64,000 bases of DNA, taken from NCBI GenBank assembly GCA_038329845.1, contig JBBQNJ010000013.1, positions 12,849-76,848 of the forward strand, given 5' to 3'. The notes below the pieces were generated by a model, which was given only the letters and a program-made list of their open reading frames with translations, ran no database searches and was not told where the DNA came from. The translations under genes were made by a program, and so were the position numbers. Positions 51,346 through 60,769 of the stretch are shown here, piece by piece; the stretch's first letter is position 1, and each line of letters opens with the position of its first letter. Origin of the DNA: JBBQNJ01 sp038329845. Lineage in GTDB: Bacteria > Planctomycetota > Phycisphaerae > Tepidisphaerales > Tepidisphaeraceae.

Positions 51346-53097
51346 ATGATGTCGTCCAACGTCGCAACCATCCTCGCCTCGAACGCTTCTGCCCCGGGCG
51401 GCAGCAACGGTAATCCCGCGCACGCGATTCTCCCGGCGGCGGTCTTGGAGAACCTTGCCACCCGGGTGCGCCCCGGGGGGATGTTCTTGCTGATGCTCTA
51501 CCCCGACGGGTCGGTCGCGTGGCACGACAACGGCGGGGGAACGTTCTTTCAGCGCTACGTCCTGCCGCTGTTGCAATATCCCGAGCCGGCCGATCATGGC
51601 CTGCGCGATCGCGTGGGGCGGCTGAATCCCAACTCCCCGGTCACGATCTGGAATGAGCTTCCCGGCATCGTCCTGGCCGCGTTTCCGTGTGCTGAAAAGC
51701 GACAGCTTCAGGGGGTGCTGGTCCTGGCCGCCAAGAGCGCGGCGTTCCGGCTGGGTGAAGATGTCGTTCGCGTCTGCTCTCGCCTGGGCGTGGATGGGAT
51801 CTGGCTAAGCCAGCAGGCCGACGACCTGCCGACCTACTCCGACGATTCGATGCAGCGCCATGCCCGGCTGCTGCTGAGCATGGTTCGCGACCAGGTGCGG
51901 CTGGCGGGGCTCGAGCAAGAACTCGATTCGCTCTCCGGCCAACTCGCCAACACTTACGAAGAACTTAGCCTGATCTACCAGGTCAGCGGCGGAATGAAGG
52001 TCAACCGCCGGGCCAATGACTTTTTCAAGCAGGCGTGCCTGGACGTACTCGAGGTGATCAACGTGCGGGGCATGGGCGTGGCCCTCCAGGCCGACAACAT
52101 GCATCGGCAGGAACCGGTCGTCTACGGGTCGTTGAGCCTGCCGCCGGGCAAGGTGCATCGCCTGGCCGAGCAGCTCATGGAGGTTCTGCGCGAGCGTAAA
52201 AGCCCGCTGCTTATCAACGATCTGAAGCATGACAAAGCATTCGCGTGGCTGGGCGAACATGCCGGACAGTTGCTGGCCGTGCCGTTGCAGCGTCAGGATG
52301 TGGTGCTCGGCAGCCTGTTCGCGCTGGACAAGACCAGCGGAGATTTTGATTCGGTCGATTCCAAGCTGCTGAACTCGATCGCCAACGAATCGGCGATTTA
52401 CCTCGAAAACGTGATGCTCTTCGAGGATGTCCACGGCCTGATGATGGGTCTGTTGCATTCATTGACCAGTGCCGTGGACGCCAAGGATGCCTATACCTGC
52501 GGCCATAGCGAACGGGTGGCGCTACTCAGTCGGCACCTGGCGGCGGCGTCAAAGCTAAGCGACCACGAGGTCGAGCGGGTGTACATGGCCGGGCTGCTGC
52601 ATGACGTGGGGAAGATCGGCGTGCCGGAGAGCGTGCTGCAAAAAGCGGGCAAGCTGACGACCGAGGAGTTCGATTTGATGAAGAAGCATCCGCAGATCGG
52701 CGCGCGAATTCTTCGCGACATCAAACAGATCGAAGACATCATCCCCGGCGTGCTGCATCACCATGAGCGCTACGACGGTCGCGGCTATCCCGCGGGGCTG
52801 GCCGGCGAGCAGATTCCACTGATGGGCCGGATCATCTGCCTGGCCGACTGCTTCGACGCGATGACCAGCAATCGCACGTATCGCAAGGCGCTGCCGCTGG
52901 AGGTGGCGATGGTGGAAATCCGTCGTGCCGCCGGAACTCAGTTCGATCCGGTTTTGGCCGAGGAATTCCTGAAAATCGGTGCCGAGGGGTTACGGCTGGT
53001 ACTCAAGGCGCACCAGGAGCAATCGACGCGACTGGTCGACTTGCAGGAGAGCATCCGCGCCGCGGAAACGGCGCCGGGGAGTCAACCATGCCGGTGA
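51346..53097 (+). CDS. GAF and HD-GYP c-di-GMP phosphodiesterase
   Basis: A protein of about 583 residues that should degrade c-di-GMP. A GAF-like sensor domain (MKVNRRANDFFKQACLDVLE, then PLLINDLKHDKAFAWLGEHA) precedes an HD-GYP domain: CGHSERVALLSRHLA, LLHDVGKIGVPESVL, HHHERYDGRGYPAGL and DCFDAMTSNRTYRKAL. All metal-ligand His and Asp residues are visible. An N-terminal region of about 200 residues is unassigned. ATG at 51346 is chosen; GTG at 51307 is possible. It overlaps the STAS gene by 10 bases. Confidence 0.93.
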   Translation: MMSSNVATILASNASAPGGSNGNPAHAILPAAVLENLATRVRPGGMFLLMLYPDGSVAWHDNGGGTFFQRYVLPLLQYPEPADHGLRDRVGRLNPNSPVTIWNELPGIVLAAFPCAEKRQLQGVLVLAAKSAAFRLGEDVVRVCSRLGVDGIWLSQQADDLPTYSDDSMQRHARLLLSMVRDQVRLAGLEQELDSLSGQLANTYEELSLIYQVSGGMKVNRRANDFFKQACLDVLEVINVRGMGVALQADNMHRQEPVVYGSLSLPPGKVHRLAEQLMEVLRERKSPLLINDLKHDKAFAWLGEHAGQLLAVPLQRQDVVLGSLFALDKTSGDFDSVDSKLLNSIANESAIYLENVMLFEDVHGLMMGLLHSLTSAVDAKDAYTCGHSERVALLSRHLAAASKLSDHEVERVYMAGLLHDVGKIGVPESVLQKAGKLTTEEFDLMKKHPQIGARILRDIKQIEDIIPGVLHHHERYDGRGYPAGLAGEQIPLMGRIICLADCFDAMTSNRTYRKALPLEVAMVEIRRAAGTQFDPVLAEEFLKIGAEGLRLVLKAHQEQSTRLVDLQESIRAAETAPGSQPCR

Positions 53098-53426
53098 AAT
53101 GTGATGAATACAACCAGATCTGCGTCGTCGCCGTGACCGGCGACCTCGCCGCCGATGAGGCGGATGCCTTGCGCAAGGCGGTCGAGGAACACATCGACCA
53201 GCGACAGATCGTGGACTTTGTGATGGACCTGGAAAAATGCACCTTTATCGACTCCGAGGGGCTGGAAACGCTGTTGCAGATCAAGCGCCGCTGCGAAGAC
53301 TTGTTCGGGCAGATCAAGCTGTCCGGACTCGATGAGGACTGCCGGAAAGTACTGGAGATCACCCGGCTGGCCCATCGCTTCGAGTGCCATGCTGATCTGC
53401 CCGGCGCGCTCAAGACCATGCGATGA
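53088..53426 (+). CDS. STAS-domain protein (anti-sigma-factor antagonist type)
   Basis: A 112-residue single STAS domain. The conserved phosphorylatable Ser is S56 in CTFIDSEGLETLLQI. Such proteins switch partner kinases or anti-sigma factors. No anti-sigma gene is adjacent, although a sigma factor lies at 31.5 kb. Overlap with the HD-GYP gene implies joint translation. Confidence 0.9.
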   Translation: MPVKCDEYNQICVVAVTGDLAADEADALRKAVEEHIDQRQIVDFVMDLEKCTFIDSEGLETLLQIKRRCEDLFGQIKLSGLDEDCRKVLEITRLAHRFECHADLPGALKTMR

Positions 53427-53459
53427 AGTTGGAATGATCGATTCGACCGAGCAACCACC

Positions 53460-55166
53460 ATGATCGCCACGATCGAACGAAAACCTCTGGGGCAACTGCT
53501 GCTGGCCAAGGGTCTGATCCAGCCCGAGCAGCTCGAGCGCGCCCTCGATGAGCAGCGCCGCAGCAACCATCAAAAGCTGCTTGGTGAAGTTCTCGTCGAA
53601 CTGCGGCTTTGCACCGAGGACCAGATCACCGAGGCCCTGGCCCAAGCGTATGGCGTGCCGTACGCGCGGGTGTCACCCAAGATCGCCGACCCCAAGGTCA
53701 TCGCCGTCCTGCCCAAGGAATTCCTGGAAAAACACCAGGTTCTGCCGCTGTTTCTGGTCGAGGGGACACTTACGGTCGCGGTGTCTGAACCGGCGAACGT
53801 TTTTCTGCTCGAGGAGATTGAGCGGCTCAGCGGCCACCCGGTGCAGGTCGTCGCCGCCACCGGGCGAGACGTTAAGGCCACCCTCCAGGCTTACCTGCCC
53901 AACGACAAAGTTTTCGTCATCGACGACCTCATCGAGGAGGTCCAGCCCGAGGATTTCACGCTCGTCGAGCAACAGGCGATCCAGGACCTGGGCAATCTCG
54001 AGCAGGCCGCCGGCGACTCACCCGTCGTCAAGCTGGTCAACTACACGATCTACAACGCCGTCAAGGAAAGCGCCAGCGACATCCACATCGAACCCGGCGA
54101 CAGTAGCCTGCGCATCCGCTACCGGATCGACGGGCGACTGGTGGAGAAGCTGCGCCCGCCGTTCCAGATGCACGCCGCCGTCGCCAGCCGAATCAAGATC
54201 ATGGCCGGGCTGGACATCTCCGAGCGGCGGCTTCCCCAGGACGGGGGAATCCATGTGCTGATGGACAAGCGCCCAATCGATCTGCGCGTCAGCACGATGC
54301 CGGGAAAGCACGGGGAAAAGGTCGTCATCCGCGTGATCGACAACGAGAAATCGGGGATTAACCTCGAAAAACTCGGCTTTGGCTACGACACGCTAAAACA
54401 GTGGCGCAAGCTCATCAGCCTGCCCAACGGGATTGTGTTAGTGACCGGCCCGACCGGCTCGGGCAAGAGCACCACGCTCTACGCCAGTCTTCAGGAGATC
54501 AACAACGACGAGGTCAACATCTGCACCGTCGAGGATCCGGTCGAATACGCCTTGACCGGGGTGAACCAGTTCCAGGTCAATGACAAGGCCAACTTCACCT
54601 TCGCCAAGGCGCTGCGATCGTTGCTGCGGCAGGACCCGGACATCGTGATGGTCGGGGAAATCCGCGATCACGAGACCGCCGTCGTGGCGACACAGGCGGC
54701 TCTCACCGGGCACATGGTGTTGTCCACCATGCACACCAACGATGCGCCCGGGACCGTCACGCGGCTGTTCAACATCGGGATCGAGCCGTATCTTGTCGGG
54801 GCCACGGTGGTCGGGGTTCTGGCCCAGCGTCTGGTCCGCAAACTGTGCCAGGCCTGCCGCGAACCGTACGAACCGAATGCCAACGAGTTGCGCCAGCTCG
54901 AGAAGTACGGTGCCGGCGTCGATAAGCTCTATCGGGCCAAGGGCTGCCCGCGCTGCCGCAATCTTGGCTATACCGGGCGGATCGGAATCTACGAGTTGTT
55001 CGTCCCCGACGATGTCGTTGTGGACCGTATCAGCCAGGGCGCGCCGCTGAACGAGATCCGAAACGCCGCGATCCAGAGCGGCATGAAGCCGCTGCGCATC
55101 GACGGGCTGGAAAAGGTGCGCGGCGGCGTGACCACGCTGGAGGAGATTCACCGGGTGACGGCATGA
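53460..55166 (+). CDS. pilB: Type IV pilus/type II secretion extension ATPase PilB/GspE
   Basis: A 568-residue hexameric motor ATPase in the usual PilB form. The N-terminal GspE-N domain (GQLLLAKGLIQPEQLERALD) is present. The core has SASDIHIEPGDSSLRIRYRI, Walker A TGPTGSGKSTTLYA, Asp box VEDPVEYALTG, Walker B DPDIVMVGEIRD and the His box GHMVLSTMHTND, and a zinc site CQAC...CPRC. It stands directly before pilC. The window has a second, FHA-fused ATPase (28.7 kb) but no PilT retraction ATPase, which fits a secretion-type or non-retracting fibre. Confidence 0.95.
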   Translation: MIATIERKPLGQLLLAKGLIQPEQLERALDEQRRSNHQKLLGEVLVELRLCTEDQITEALAQAYGVPYARVSPKIADPKVIAVLPKEFLEKHQVLPLFLVEGTLTVAVSEPANVFLLEEIERLSGHPVQVVAATGRDVKATLQAYLPNDKVFVIDDLIEEVQPEDFTLVEQQAIQDLGNLEQAAGDSPVVKLVNYTIYNAVKESASDIHIEPGDSSLRIRYRIDGRLVEKLRPPFQMHAAVASRIKIMAGLDISERRLPQDGGIHVLMDKRPIDLRVSTMPGKHGEKVVIRVIDNEKSGINLEKLGFGYDTLKQWRKLISLPNGIVLVTGPTGSGKSTTLYASLQEINNDEVNICTVEDPVEYALTGVNQFQVNDKANFTFAKALRSLLRQDPDIVMVGEIRDHETAVVATQAALTGHMVLSTMHTNDAPGTVTRLFNIGIEPYLVGATVVGVLAQRLVRKLCQACREPYEPNANELRQLEKYGAGVDKLYRAKGCPRCRNLGYTGRIGIYELFVPDDVVVDRISQGAPLNEIRNAAIQSGMKPLRIDGLEKVRGGVTTLEEIHRVTA

Positions 55167-55224
55167 TCGCCCACGGCGGGCCTCAGCCCGATCGATTGCC
55201 TCGGATGAAGGGATTTTTCGCGCG

Positions 55225-56460
55225 ATGAGTTCTTTCGCCTACACCGCCCGCGATTCCAGCGGCTCTCCCGTTTCCGGCTTGATCGCCGCCGCCAGCATCG
55301 CCGATGCCGGTCGGCTTCTGCGCGCAGAGGGCAAGTACCCCACCGCCGTCCATCCCGCCAGCACCGCGGCGGGCGCGGCCGGCGCGGCCTCGTCCGGCGG
55401 GCCGATCGGGCGCTCGGGTCTGAGCATCCCCCGCGCCGACGTGGTGCAGATTTCCACCCAACTGGCGATCATGCTCGAGACCGGGGTCACGCTGGCCGAG
55501 GCGCTGGAGTGCATCGCCGCGCAGCTCGACAAACCGAAAACCCGACGGCTTGTTGAAGATCTCAATCAGCAGGTTCAGTCCGGTGTCGATTTCAGCACCG
55601 CCCTGGGCCGCCATCCTCGTACCTTCCCGCGCTTGTTCATCGCGTTGATCCGCGCCGCCGAGCGCAGCGGGATGATGGGGAAAATGCTCACCCGCGGCAG
55701 TTCCTACCTTCGCGACGAGCAGGAGACGCTTCGCCGCATCAAGGGCGCTTTGACCTATCCGGCGATCATGCTGGCGTTCGCGCTGACCACTACGATCTTC
55801 CTGCTCGCATTCGTTTTGCCGCGATTCAGCGCGATCTACGCCAACAAGGGCGCGGCGTTGCCGATGCCCACCAAGATATTGATGACGATGAGCGATTTCA
55901 TCGTCGCCCACTGGCTTTCCCTGCTAATCGGACTTGGGGTGTCAAGTGTCCTCGGGTTCTTCTATTTCCGGGCCGACTCCGGACGAAGGCTCTGGCATTT
56001 CATGCAGCTTCACGTTCCGGTTTTCGGTCCGCTGTTCCGGAAAATCCACCTCTCGCGCGGCCTGCGAATGCTCGGCACGATGGCGGGCGCCGGCGTGCAA
56101 CTCGTCGATTGCGTTGCCACCGTGCAGGACCTGTGCGCCAACACCTATTTTCGCGGGCTCTGGCAGGACGTCTCCGAACAAATCCACGATGGCAAGCAGC
56201 TTTCCGATCCGATGTTCCACTCGAACCTGGTGCCCCGGTCCGTCGCCCAGATGCTTCACAGCGGCGAAAAGAGCGGCAAGCTGGCATACGTGCTGGAACA
56301 GATCGCCGGCTACAGCGAGCAGGAACTGAAAGAGAGCATCGCCAATCTCACCCGCTACATCGAGCCGTGCATGATCATCGTCATGGGCTGCATCATCGGC
56401 GGCGTGGCCATGGCGATGCTGCTGCCGATCTTCACCATCAGCCGCGTCGTGGCCCACTGA
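55225..56460 (+). CDS. pilC: Inner-membrane platform protein PilC/GspF
   Basis: A 411-residue polytopic protein on which the motor and pseudopilus assemble. Two GspF domains are seen: ADVVQISTQLAIMLETGVTL and VFGPLFRKIHLSRGLRMLGT, and the C-terminal VPRSVAQMLHSGEKSGKLAY and IIVMGCIIGGVAMAMLLPIF helix. The N-terminus opens SSFAYTARDSSGSPVSGLI, normal for the family. It is the last gene of the cluster and overlaps the converging gene by 23 bases. Confidence 0.95.
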   Translation: MSSFAYTARDSSGSPVSGLIAAASIADAGRLLRAEGKYPTAVHPASTAAGAAGAASSGGPIGRSGLSIPRADVVQISTQLAIMLETGVTLAEALECIAAQLDKPKTRRLVEDLNQQVQSGVDFSTALGRHPRTFPRLFIALIRAAERSGMMGKMLTRGSSYLRDEQETLRRIKGALTYPAIMLAFALTTTIFLLAFVLPRFSAIYANKGAALPMPTKILMTMSDFIVAHWLSLLIGLGVSSVLGFFYFRADSGRRLWHFMQLHVPVFGPLFRKIHLSRGLRMLGTMAGAGVQLVDCVATVQDLCANTYFRGLWQDVSEQIHDGKQLSDPMFHSNLVPRSVAQMLHSGEKSGKLAYVLEQIAGYSEQELKESIANLTRYIEPCMIIVMGCIIGGVAMAMLLPIFTISRVVAH

Positions 56461-57814
56461 TTGGCGTTGAGTCGCTCACATCCCTGTCGATCGTCTCGGT
56501 GGGACCGCGGGCGAGCGAGCGAATCGCCAAGGTCATGCCGGCGACAACGCCGAGCGCGCCCCAAGCCTGGTTGCTCATCACCGTCGCCTGAAAGGCGACT
56601 GATCCGCCCAGACCCAATCGATCGGCGAGCACCCGGCCCAAAACGGCCGAATTCGGTAGAAAAAAGACCGACAGACCCGCCAGAGTGAGGACATTCGCAA
56701 GTCCGCCCCGCCGCTGACTCACCAGACGACGCACCATGACCGCGCACGCCGGCAGCAACACCACGCCGTCGTACGGACGGTGATAGCCCGGTAAGAGCGT
56801 CAGCGCCGACAGCGCCGCGCACAGGAGGATGAACGCAGCGCGCGCATCCCGGTTGTCGGCGCGCCAAAATTCCCATGCAATCAGCGCTGCGAGCAACGCG
56901 CAGATCCCGTAGCTCGTCGCGGAGATCAGCCACAGGTGATGGGTAAACCGGGAAACAATCGATTCAAGACCGATGAGGATATGCCATCCACTCGACTCCA
57001 GCAGAGCGCCCGAGCCAAGGGCCGACAACTCGGAAATGTTCTGGAACATCGACCCCAACCACCCCGGATCAGCAAGCTGGAGCCTCGCCGCCGCCGCCGA
57101 CATGACGAGCAGCCCGGTCACCGCGCAGGTCCCAAGCGATCTCCACCGCCTGGCGATCGGAAGTGCCAGGACAAGAACGCCGCCCACCTGGGGCTTGAGC
57201 ACGGCCGCCAGAGCCAGCAGAATCCCCGCGCTGATATCCCGGCGATCTTGCAGCAATGCCACGCCCCCGAGCATCAGGGCCAGGCAGACCAGAGACAGTT
57301 GCCCTTGAGAAAGGGTGATGTGGGTCGGGGCGAACATCAGCGCCGCGATTGTCCACCATGCGATCTCGGTTTTCGAAGCGAGCCGCGCCAGCCGAGCGCC
57401 CAGGAGGATCACCACGCCCATGGCCGCGCAGTTCACCCCAAGCCACGCCCACTTCGCCGCCGGCCAATCCAGGATCGTCAGGGGGCTGATCAGCAAATAG
57501 GTACTGGGCGGATATAGCGAGTAAAACCGCTCGGCCACGAGGCGATGCTGCGAATCTCCGCCGCGCTGGCGAAACCGCTCGAGGATGTGCGACGAGGAAT
57601 AGGCCTGTCCACCTTCGGCCCACGAGAGCGAGGCGGCGTAGATCATCTTCACGTCGATCGAGTTGCTGATCCCACGCCATATCCCGCGTGCCGTGAAAAC
57701 CGCCAGCGCGATGGCCAGCACGACAATCATCCACCGGGGCAAGGGCCGGCCGGGCCGCGGCGTCAAGCCGCCGGGCGGATTTTTGGCGGGAGAATTATCC
57801 ATGGCGATCGGCAT
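56438..57814 (-). CDS. GT87-like polyprenol-phosphate sugar transferase (DUF2029)
   Basis: A 458-residue integral membrane protein with about ten hydrophobic segments. The N-terminal part resembles the DUF2029 mannosyl/arabinosyl-transferase group: an acidic residue pair in IDVKMIYAASLSW and a YSLYPPSTYLLISPLTIL segment. Such enzymes use lipid-linked sugars on the outer face. The acceptor is unknown. It is convergent with pilC; ATG at 57814 or 57802. Confidence 0.8.
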   Translation of the reverse strand: MPIAMDNSPAKNPPGGLTPRPGRPLPRWMIVVLAIALAVFTARGIWRGISNSIDVKMIYAASLSWAEGGQAYSSSHILERFRQRGGDSQHRLVAERFYSLYPPSTYLLISPLTILDWPAAKWAWLGVNCAAMGVVILLGARLARLASKTEIAWWTIAALMFAPTHITLSQGQLSLVCLALMLGGVALLQDRRDISAGILLALAAVLKPQVGGVLVLALPIARRWRSLGTCAVTGLLVMSAAAARLQLADPGWLGSMFQNISELSALGSGALLESSGWHILIGLESIVSRFTHHLWLISATSYGICALLAALIAWEFWRADNRDARAAFILLCAALSALTLLPGYHRPYDGVVLLPACAVMVRRLVSQRRGGLANVLTLAGLSVFFLPNSAVLGRVLADRLGLGGSVAFQATVMSNQAWGALGVVAGMTLAIRSLARGPTETIDRDVSDSTPISGPRRG

Positions 57815-57865
57815 TGCACGGATTCGATGGAGGAAAGCATGGAAACAATGTAAGCATCATCACGT

Positions 57866-59164
57866 TCACAGCAGATATCGTGTCCGGCTCACCGCCCATT
57901 GCACGAACCGGTCATACATCGGCCGGCGGCGCCACTCCTTCAGATCGATCCGCACGGCGTATTTCACGTCATTTTCGAACAACTCACCCATCTGCCGTCC
58001 AAAAGTCTCGGAGCGAATGATGCTCGACAGCTCGAGGTTGTATTCGATGCTTCGGTAGTCCAGGTTGGCCGATCCGACGATGCTGATCCGCTGGTCCATG
58101 ACCATCGTCTTGGCGTGCAACACCACGCCGCTGCGCTCGTAGATCTCTACCCCGTTGTTCATCAGCTTTTCGTAGAACGACCTTGCCGCCACCATCAGCA
58201 GATTCACATCGCAGCGCCCCGGGAGCATCAGCCGCACCCGCACGCCTCGCCGCGACGCCCGGCACAGCTCGTCGATCAACTCATCCGATGGGGCGAAGTA
58301 CGCGATCGTCAGCAGGATCGACTCCTGGGCAGCGCGAAAGAGGCGCTTCAGCAGCGGCACCAGCGGGCTGTTGAGCGATGGTACGCTTGCCAGAACTCCA
58401 TAGTCCCCATCGTCTACATTATGCACCAATTCCGCTCGACGCGATGGACCGCCATGGGTGACATACTTCCATGTATGCGCGAACGCGCGCAGTAACTGGA
58501 TCGTCGCCGGACCTCGGACCCCGATCGCGGTGTCGCGCCAGAAATCGTTGTGATCGGCACCCGAGTCGACGATCCACGATCCGGCATACTGCGCCCCGAG
58601 GTTCAGCCCGCCCATCACCGCGAACTGGTGATCCACGATCAGCAACTTGCGATGATCGCGGTTCAGCGGCCGCCAACTGTATCGGCATTTCCATGGATTC
58701 AGCGGATGAAACTCCTCCAGCCGCACCCCGGCCCGACGCATCTGGTTAAACATCGCCGGATCGCTCGACATCGACCCGAACGAATCGTAGATCACGTAAA
58801 CGCGTAGCCCATCGCGGGCCTTGCGCGTCAGCAACTCGGCGAACGCCCGCCCGGTGTCGTCGCTGGCGAAGATGTACATCTCCAGGCAGATTCGCTGCCT
58901 GGCGAGTTTGATCGCCTCGAACCCCGCGTGCAGCGCTTCGCCGTCCTTGTCCAACTGGATGATCGAGCCATCCCGCAGTGCAACCAGCGGCGGGACTTTC
59001 CACCCATCATCGTCGCTGCCCGGCGAGAGGTTCAATCCCGACGAGGCCCCGACCTGCTCCCGCCCCACCGCCTGTTCCCGCATTTGTGGCGGACATGGGC
59101 TGTCCAAACGATCCGCCGGCGGACACAGGGTCTCCAGTCGATCCACTACGTTTGCCTCATCCAT
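57866..59164 (-). CDS. Phospholipase D-type protein, cardiolipin-synthase-like
   Basis: Two HKD motifs mark the PLD superfamily: DHRKLLIVDHQFAVMGG (HxKxxxxD) and VLHAKTMVMDQRISIVGSAN (HxKxxxxD). Between them the chain opens QRICLEMYIFASDDTGRAFA. The domain arrangement is that of bacterial cardiolipin synthases without N-terminal membrane helices, so it is probably cytosolic or peripheral. The start at 59164 is favoured because a TATAAT stands at about 59187-59192. The open frame extends to 59434 but lacks coding character. About 59190-59433 holds nothing else I can support. Confidence 0.88.
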   Translation of the reverse strand: MDEANVVDRLETLCPPADRLDSPCPPQMREQAVGREQVGASSGLNLSPGSDDDGWKVPPLVALRDGSIIQLDKDGEALHAGFEAIKLARQRICLEMYIFASDDTGRAFAELLTRKARDGLRVYVIYDSFGSMSSDPAMFNQMRRAGVRLEEFHPLNPWKCRYSWRPLNRDHRKLLIVDHQFAVMGGLNLGAQYAGSWIVDSGADHNDFWRDTAIGVRGPATIQLLRAFAHTWKYVTHGGPSRRAELVHNVDDGDYGVLASVPSLNSPLVPLLKRLFRAAQESILLTIAYFAPSDELIDELCRASRRGVRVRLMLPGRCDVNLLMVAARSFYEKLMNNGVEIYERSGVVLHAKTMVMDQRISIVGSANLDYRSIEYNLELSSIIRSETFGRQMGELFENDVKYAVRIDLKEWRRRPMYDRFVQWAVSRTRYLL

Positions 59165-59433
59165 CCGGTGATCCATCAGGCCGCGCATTATACCGATCGC
59201 CGCCGGTTTGACCCCACGCGATTCTACACATTCACCCACGCCACCGGTCCCGGCGCATCCGTGTTCGCTGGCCGACGATGCCGATTCAACGAATCCGCAC
59301 GCCAGCAAGTCGGCGGCGGCATCCAAGTCTATTGGCGAAGGAACGGGGGCATTCCCGCCGGGCCGCGCCGCCGAATGTGGCCGCGGTGGGAACAGATTGG
59401 CAAGCAAACAAGCGGGAATTCGCCCCGCAATCA

Positions 59434-59655
59434 CTAACGACGCGCTGCATCGATGAATTGATCGCGATCGATCTCGCCCTGCCGCAAAATGCCATGCAAC
59501 GTGCCCGGTTTGATTTCACGATGCACGGGGACCCCACATCCCCGCGGACCGTTGCGCTTGACGACATGACTGCCGCGCCGGCGCACCAGTGTGAAGCCCA
59601 ATCGTTCCAATGCTTTGACGCAGGCACTCCCATCGAGAACCGGGAGTTTAGGCAC
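59434..59655 (-). CDS. hicA: HicA-type mRNA interferase toxin
   Basis: A small (about 73-residue) YcfA/HicA protein. The double-stranded-RNA-binding-like fold opens PKLPVLDGSACVKALERLGF, with the catalytic His in RRRGSHVVKRNG and the GxLxxILRQ turn (TLHGILRQGEIDRDQF). A GTG start at 59655 with GAGGTGG upstream is chosen. It overlaps the hicB stop by 8 bases, so the two are coupled. Confidence 0.85.
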   Translation of the reverse strand: MPKLPVLDGSACVKALERLGFTLVRRRGSHVVKRNGPRGCGVPVHREIKPGTLHGILRQGEIDRDQFIDAARR

Positions 59656-59851
59656 ATTCCACCTCAAATGTCGTCAACAGGGGCTGCCCTTCAGGCATGA
59701 GGTGGAATTCCGCAAGATAGAGTTCGGTCGCCTGCTTGAGATTTTCCATCGCGTCGTCGATCGTCTCGCCTTGGGTCGTGGTGCCCGTGTCGGGATTGAA
59801 AGCAACGTAGCCGCCTTCAATGGCCGGGATGAGAACGGCGGTCAAGGTCAT
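59648..59851 (-). CDS. hicB: HicB-type antitoxin
   Basis: A 67-residue partner of HicA with the core pattern GGYVAFNPDTGTTTQGETID and AMENLKQATELYL of the partial RNase H-like HicB fold. The C-terminal DNA-binding domain found in many HicB proteins is absent, so this is the short form. Antitoxin-first order is less usual than hicA-hicB but known. Confidence 0.85.
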   Translation of the reverse strand: MTLTAVLIPAIEGGYVAFNPDTGTTTQGETIDDAMENLKQATELYLAEFHLMPEGQPLLTTFEVECA

Positions 59852-59949
59852 GCTGGAATTCCAGACCGGTCTGGAGGGGGGTCAACCGCCTTCGACACAC
59901 CGCCAGACGCTCGAAAACGCCACGGTTGCGGGCCGAGCCTTTCCTGGCA

Positions 59950-60723
59950 TTACAGGACCACCCGCTGGCCGTCGTACGCCAGTTCCATCCCCGGCGGGAG
60001 GGTCGGGTTGACGGCGGCGTGTAAGAGCTGATGGGCGATGTGAGTGAACAGCGTCCGGCGGGCACCGATGCGCCGGGCCGCTTCGATCGCCTCGGGAAGG
60101 TTGAAATGCGTCGAGTGCTTGCGATGCTGCAGAGCATCGAGGACCAGCAGGTCCAATCCTTCGAGCAATTCCCAGCTTTTCGCCGGAATATGACTGACAT
60201 CGGTGCAGTATGCAAGCCGCCCGATGCGAAACCCCAGCACCGGCATCGGCCCGTGCATCAGCGGGATCGGCGTCCAGGTCGCCGGGCCGATCTGGAATGG
60301 CCCGTCGATCCGGCGGCGAACCAGGTGCGGACGAAAAACTTTCGAGTCGGCCGCAGGCTCGCGAAAAGCATAGCCGAACGCATGGTCAAGCACTTCCTGG
60401 GTCGGATCGTCGGTCCAGACATCCAGCGGCGCATGGCGGATCGCGTTGAATCGCCGCACATCGTCCAGTCCCATGATGTGGTCGGCATGGGCGTGGGTAA
60501 AAACCACCGCGTCGATCGACTCGACCTCGTTGGCCACGCATTGCAGGCGTAATTCGGGGGTCGTATCCACCAGGACCCGGATGTCATCGTAGGAAACCAC
60601 CACACTGCAACGGGTCCTGCGATCACGCGGATCGTCGCTGCGGCAGACTTCGCAGTGGCAGCCGATCATCGGGATCCCCGCGCTGGTGCCGGTCCCGAGC
60701 AATAGCAATTCAACGCTCCCCAT
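59950..60723 (-). CDS. Metallo-beta-lactamase-fold hydrolase, PhnP-like
   Basis: A 257-residue cytosolic phosphodiesterase-like enzyme. It opens LLLGTGTSAGIPMIGCHCEV with a CxCxxC cluster (C-H-C-E-V-C) as in PhnP. The metal motif is FTHAHADHIMGLDD, with further ligands in TDVSHI and HSTHF. The family cleaves cyclic phosphodiesters; the in vivo substrate is unknown. Confidence 0.88.
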   Translation of the reverse strand: MGSVELLLLGTGTSAGIPMIGCHCEVCRSDDPRDRRTRCSVVVSYDDIRVLVDTTPELRLQCVANEVESIDAVVFTHAHADHIMGLDDVRRFNAIRHAPLDVWTDDPTQEVLDHAFGYAFREPAADSKVFRPHLVRRRIDGPFQIGPATWTPIPLMHGPMPVLGFRIGRLAYCTDVSHIPAKSWELLEGLDLLVLDALQHRKHSTHFNLPEAIEAARRIGARRTLFTHIAHQLLHAAVNPTLPPGMELAYDGQRVVL

Positions 60724-60769
60724 CGACGCGATTTATAGTCCGATGCCCGCCGCGCGTACAATGGTATTC

